Shown one piece after another: positions 14,353 to 17,591 of a stretch of DNA of 17,591 bases; within the stretch, counting starts at the first letter, position 1, and each line of letters opens with the position of its first letter. This stretch comes from an uncultured Panacagrimonas sp. (lineage in GTDB: Bacteria; Pseudomonadota; Gammaproteobacteria; Nevskiales; Nevskiaceae). Position numbers and translations under genes: made by a program. Under the pieces are notes generated by a model, which saw only the letters and a list, made by a program, of their open reading frames with translations, was not told where the DNA came from and did no database searches. Where the stretch lies: positions 1 through 17,591 of the forward strand of contig CAMLNE010000044.1 of the NCBI GenBank assembly GCA_946481265.1, in the 5' to 3' direction.

Positions 14353-14790
14353 GGTGCAGACCCCGCGTCGATGTCGCACCGACGGGACCGCGGCGGATTT
14401 CCGTTTCCCGCCGGGTCTCATTCTTGCGTTTTGCTGGATCGCCGGAGCGGTCCGAATGGCATCGCCGGCCGTCGTCCCGACGACGGGCTTGCCGGTTGCG
14501 GTGGGCTGTCGCGGCTTCGGGCGCCCATCCGCAGGGGCGCGGCGCGGGCATCGCGACGGGCACTGCAGTGACGATGGAACACCGATTCATCACGCTCGAT
14601 CCCCTGCCGGTCTCCATTGAACGCGGGAGACCTGGCCGACTCCGGTTGGTTTTTCAGTGTCGCGACAACGTCCGCAGACCACATTTATGTAGGTTTTCTA
14701 GCACGGCGGGCAGGTCCGTACAATCCGTGTGCGACCGCATGCGCGACCGCATGTACGGCCCGGCCGTGTCGATGCCCACGGCGTGCCCGA
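14353..14790. other. Gene-free stretch of about 440 bp between divergent ompA and prfB promoters
   Basis: No open frame here has family resemblance or a plausible ribosome-binding site. It contains an 11-bp direct repeat, GCGACCGCATG at 14731-14741 and 14743-14753, and a locally AT-rich patch near 14682-14701. No tRNA or known small RNA was recognised. Confidence 0.5.
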
Positions 14791-14796
14791 TATACT
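14791..14796 (+). promoter_or_regulatory. Probable -10 element (TATACT) of prfB
   Basis: TATACT lies 31 bp upstream of the prfB ATG in a GC-rich setting, matching 5 of 6 consensus bases. No -35 of comparable quality is seen at the usual distance. The leader would be about 25 nt. Confidence 0.5.
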
Positions 14797-14827
14797 CCGC
14801 GCCCGAAATTTCCGGCCAGAACGCGTG

Positions 14828-15923
14828 ATGGAAGTCCAGCAGCTCAAGAGCGAGATCGAGGCCCTGCAAGCGCGTTTCGATGCGCTCCGGGGGTTTCTTT
14901 GACTATGAGACCAAGCGCGACCGCCTGATCGAAGTCTCCGCCGAGCTCGAGCGCAACGAGGTTTGGAACGACCCCGAGCGTGCGCAGAACCTGGGCCGCG
15001 AGCGCGCCCGCCTCGAAGACGTGGTGCATGGGCTCGACAAGGCGGACGCGGGACTGCGCGACGCCGGCGAACTGCTGGACCTGGCCCAGGCCGAGGGCGA
15101 TGCCAAGACCCTGGCCGAGATCGAGCGCGACGTGCTCGAACTGGGCCGCCTGGCCGGCGCCATGGAATTCAGGCGCATGTTCCATGGCGAAATGGATGCC
15201 CACAACGCCTACCTGGACATCCAGTCCGGCGCCGGCGGCACCGAGGGCCAGGACTGGGCCTCGATGCTGCTGCGCATGTACACCAAGTGGGCCGACGCCA
15301 AGGGCTTCAAGGTCGAACTGATGGAGCGCTCGGACGGCGAAGTCGCCGGCATCAAGTCGGCGACCTTGTTCATCCAGGGCGACTATGCCTATGGCTGGCT
15401 GCGCACCGAGACGGGCGTGCACCGCCTGGTGCGCAAGTCGCCGTTCGATTCGGGCAACCGCCGCCATACCTCGTTCGCGGGGGTGTTCGTCTCGCCCGAG
15501 GTGGATGACGACTTCGACATCGAGATCAACCCGGCCGACCTGGAGGTCGACACCTTCCGCTCCAGCGGCGCCGGCGGCCAGCACGTCAACAAGACCGAGT
15601 CCGCCATCCGCATCAAGCACGTGCCCAGCGGCATCGTGGTGGCCTGCCAGACCCAGCGCAGCCAGCACGCCAACCGCGACCACGCGATGAAGATGCTGAA
15701 GTCCAAGCTCTACGACCGCGAGATGCAGAAGCGCAACACCGAGAAGCAGAAGGTCGAGGACTCCAAGGCGGACATCGAGTGGGGCAGCCAGATCCGGTCC
15801 TATGTTCTCGACCAGTCGCGCATCAAGGATCTGCGTACCGGCGTGGAGATCGCGGACACCCAGCGGGTGCTCGACGGCCACCTGGATCCGTACATCGAGG
15901 CGAGCCTGAAGCAGGGCTTGTGA
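14828..15923 (+). CDS. prfB: Peptide chain release factor 2 (RF2), expressed by programmed +1 frameshift
   Basis: RF2 recognises UGA and UAA and triggers peptide release on the ribosome. The gene is in two frames: 14828-14899 encodes the first 24 residues and stops at an in-frame TGA (14900-14902). Skipping T14900 continues in the +1 frame at GAC (14901) to the stop at 15923, for 364 residues in total, matching the usual 365. The stop-codon-reading SPF tripeptide is at 204-206 and the catalytic GGQ at 249-251 ([16 protein letters not shown]). A GTG lies directly before the ATG; the latter gives the standard [17 protein letters not shown] start. lysS follows on the same strand after 118 bp, as in E. 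coli. The interruption is regulation, not a mutation. Confidence 0.97.
14885..14903 (+). promoter_or_regulatory. RF2 +1 frameshift site
   Basis: The sequence CTC CGG GGG TTT CTT TGA C contains a Shine-Dalgarno-like GGGGG (14889-14893), a 3-nt spacer, the slippery CTT (14897-14899) and a poorly terminating TGA-C. This matches the known RF2 autoregulatory site, in which low RF2 favours slipping from CUU to UUU and so raises RF2. Confidence 0.96.
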
Positions 15924-15937
15924 AGTCCACCATCCGC

Positions 15938-15969
15938 AGCGCGCCGGTCCGCGCCCGGACCGGTGCGCT
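15938..15969 (+). terminator. Strong hairpin between prfB and lysS
   Basis: Positions 15938-15951 pair with 15956-15969 over 14 bp (one G-T wobble) around a CGCC loop, starting 15 nt after the prfB stop and followed by only TT before G. It resembles a terminator with a poor T-run, so it could reduce but probably not abolish readthrough into lysS. A second, looser inverted repeat, TTGTCGC (15970-15976) against GCGACAA (15990-15996), follows it. Confidence 0.5.
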
Positions 15970-16041
15970 TTGTCGCGGCGCCTGCCCCTGCGACAATGCG
16001 CGCCTTCCGTTGTCCTGCCCGTCGCGGGCCTGCTCCTCTCC

Positions 16042-17562
16042 ATGACCCAAACGCCCGAAAACACGCCGCCGGCGAGCCCGCTGCCCGACGAAAACCACGT
16101 CATCGCCACGCGCCGCGAAAAGCTGGAACGGCTGCGCGAACGGGGCGAGGCCTACCCCAACACGTTCCGCCGCGACACCCTGGCCGAGCACGTGCACGGC
16201 ACCTACGCCAATCGCGACGCGGCCTCGCTGGAGAACCAGACCACCGAGCACCGGCTGGCCGGGCGCATGATGGCCAAGCGCGGGCAGGGCAAGGTGTCCT
16301 TCGTCGAGATCCAGGACAGCTCCGGGCGACTGCAGCTGTTCGTGCAGATGAATGCCATCGGCGCCGAGGCCTACGAATCGTTCAAGACCTGGGACGTGGG
16401 CGACATCATCGGTGCGACCGGCACCGTGATGCGCACCAAGGCCGGCGAGTTGTCGCTGCGCGTCAGCCGCGTCGAACTGCTGGTCAAGGGTCTGCGGCCG
16501 CTGCCGGAGAAGTGGGCGGGACTCACCGATACCGAGATCCGCTACCGCCAGCGCTATGTCGACCTGATCGTCAATCCGGACGTGAAGCGCGTCTTCGAGA
16601 AGCGCGGGCGGGCGGTGAGCTTCATCCGCCAGTTCCTCGACGCGCTGGGCTTTGTCGAGGTGGAGACACCCATGCTGCAGGCGATTCCCGGCGGAGCCGC
16701 GGCGCGGCCCTTCATCACCCACCACAACGCGCTGGACCGCGATCTCTATCTGCGCATCGCGCCCGAGCTCTACCTCAAGCGCCTGGTGGTCGGCGGCTTC
16801 GAGCGCGTCTACGAGATCAACCGCAATTTCCGCAACGAGGGACTGTCCACGCGACACAACCCCGAGTTCACCATGCTCGAGTTCTACCAGGCCTACGCCG
16901 ACTACCGCGATGCGATGGACCTGGTCGAGACCCTGATCCGCGACACCGCGATGGCCGTCAACGGCAGCGGGCGGCTGGTCTGCCAGGAGCGCGAGTACGA
17001 TCTGCAGCGGCCCTTCGACCGCTGGTCGATGCGTGAGGCGGTGCAGCGCTTCAATCCGGAATTCGACGCCACGCGCATTGGCGATCGTGAATACCTGGCC
17101 GGCTACGCGCGCAGGGTCGGCGGCGACGTGAAGCCGGCCTACGGCGCCGGCAAGCTGCTCACGGAGATCTTCGAGAAGACCGTCGAGGCGCGCCTGCTCG
17201 ATCCGACATTCATCACCGAGTACCCCACCGAGGTCTCGCCGCTGGCGCGCCGCAACGACGGCAACCCCGAGGTGACCGATCGCTTCGAGTTCTTCCTGGC
17301 CGGGCGCGAAGTCGCCAACGGCTTCTCGGAGCTGAACGATCCGGAGGACCAGGCCGGCCGTTTCCGCGCGCAGGTCGAGGCCAAGGATGCGGGCGACGAC
17401 GAGGCCATGGTGTTCGATGCCGATTACATCCGGGCACTCGAATACGGCTTGCCGCCCACCGCCGGCGTCGGCATCGGCATCGATCGCCTGGTCATGTTCC
17501 TCACCGATTCGCCGAGCATCCGCGACGTGCTGCTTTTTCCGCAGATGAAGCCCGAGACCTGA
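16042..17562 (+). CDS. lysS: Lysyl-tRNA synthetase, class II
   Basis: This enzyme charges tRNA-Lys with lysine in the cytoplasm. The 506-residue length matches bacterial LysS. An N-terminal OB-fold anticodon-binding domain (about 71-150) has [17 protein letters not shown] and [12 protein letters not shown]. The class II catalytic domain follows, with ETPML in motif 1 (208-212), motif 2 [14 protein letters not shown] (254-267) with the [18 protein letters not shown] segment after it, and motif 3 [17 protein letters not shown] near the C-terminus. The ATG at 16042 lacks a good ribosome-binding site. A longer in-frame start at 15970 would add 24 non-family residues lying in the hairpin region and is less likely. 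It sits 118 bp after prfB on the same strand, the classic prfB-lysS arrangement. Confidence 0.97.
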   Translation: MTQTPENTPPASPLPDENHVIATRREKLERLRERGEAYPNTFRRDTLAEHVHGTYANRDAASLENQTTEHRLAGRMMAKRGQGKVSFVEIQDSSGRLQLFVQMNAIGAEAYESFKTWDVGDIIGATGTVMRTKAGELSLRVSRVELLVKGLRPLPEKWAGLTDTEIRYRQRYVDLIVNPDVKRVFEKRGRAVSFIRQFLDALGFVEVETPMLQAIPGGAAARPFITHHNALDRDLYLRIAPELYLKRLVVGGFERVYEINRNFRNEGLSTRHNPEFTMLEFYQAYADYRDAMDLVETLIRDTAMAVNGSGRLVCQEREYDLQRPFDRWSMREAVQRFNPEFDATRIGDREYLAGYARRVGGDVKPAYGAGKLLTEIFEKTVEARLLDPTFITEYPTEVSPLARRNDGNPEVTDRFEFFLAGREVANGFSELNDPEDQAGRFRAQVEAKDAGDDEAMVFDADYIRALEYGLPPTAGVGIGIDRLVMFLTDSPSIRDVLLFPQMKPET

Positions 17563-17591
17563 AAGCGCCCGCGGCGGAAAAAGTCGGCGGG

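Noticed and set aside
14634..14659. Short stem followed by TTTTT as a plus-strand terminator
   Set aside because: The stem is only 5 bp with a G-T pair, and no plus-strand gene precedes it.
14880..15923. prfB as a simple gene starting at the ATG at 14880
   Set aside because: That start would give a non-family N-terminus (MRSGGFF); the upstream 24 codons plus the frameshift site match RF2 exactly.

Overview
The window is a GC-rich proteobacterial chromosome segment of ordinary, vertically inherited-looking genes. I see no transposase, integrase, CRISPR array, tRNA or rRNA. The best-supported organism guess is a gammaproteobacterium, probably Lysobacterales/Xanthomonadales. The grounds are the fiu-piuC-tonB-exbB-exbD gene order, a prfB-lysS pair with the RF2 frameshift site, rlmJ, and protein sequences that read like that order. 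This is family recognition, not a search result.

Region 1 (1-4820, minus strand) is an iron-uptake operon. A Fur-box-like site and promoter lie near 4790-4817. They are followed in transcription order by a Fiu-type catecholate siderophore receptor, a PiuC/YbiX Fe(II)/2-oxoglutarate dioxygenase, and a dedicated TonB, ExbB and ExbD (ExbD cut by the window edge). The receptor would take up ferric catecholates across the outer membrane, TonB-ExbB-ExbD would supply energy from the inner membrane, and PiuC is the usual cytoplasmic companion. The full-length piuC reading frame has no ATG, GTG or TTG start.

Region 2 (5042-8710) holds a divergent plus-strand alkyltransferase-like DNA-repair protein with Trp in place of the active Cys. 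Convergent with it is a minus-strand cassette: a GlcG/HbpS-like small protein, a GT4 glycosyltransferase, a short-chain dehydrogenase and a GmhB-like HAD phosphatase. The last three are joined by two ATGA stop/start overlaps, suggesting one carbohydrate-related transcription unit.

Region 3 (9000-12782) holds an M13 metallopeptidase lipoprotein and a NUDIX ADP-ribose-type hydrolase (minus), divergent from rlmJ (plus), a 23S rRNA adenine methyltransferase.

Region 4 (12783-14352) has a double short tandem repeat, a textbook intrinsic terminator, and a minus-strand OmpA-family porin/peptidoglycan anchor with a perfect TATAAT box.

Region 5 (14791-17562, plus) has prfB, which needs the classic programmed +1 frameshift, then lysS, with a strong hairpin between them.

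I did not find a convincing new biological system. The items most worth checking are the missing piuC start codon, the paired repeats at 12815-12881, and the GT4-SDR-HAD cassette with its odd HAD C-terminal tail.
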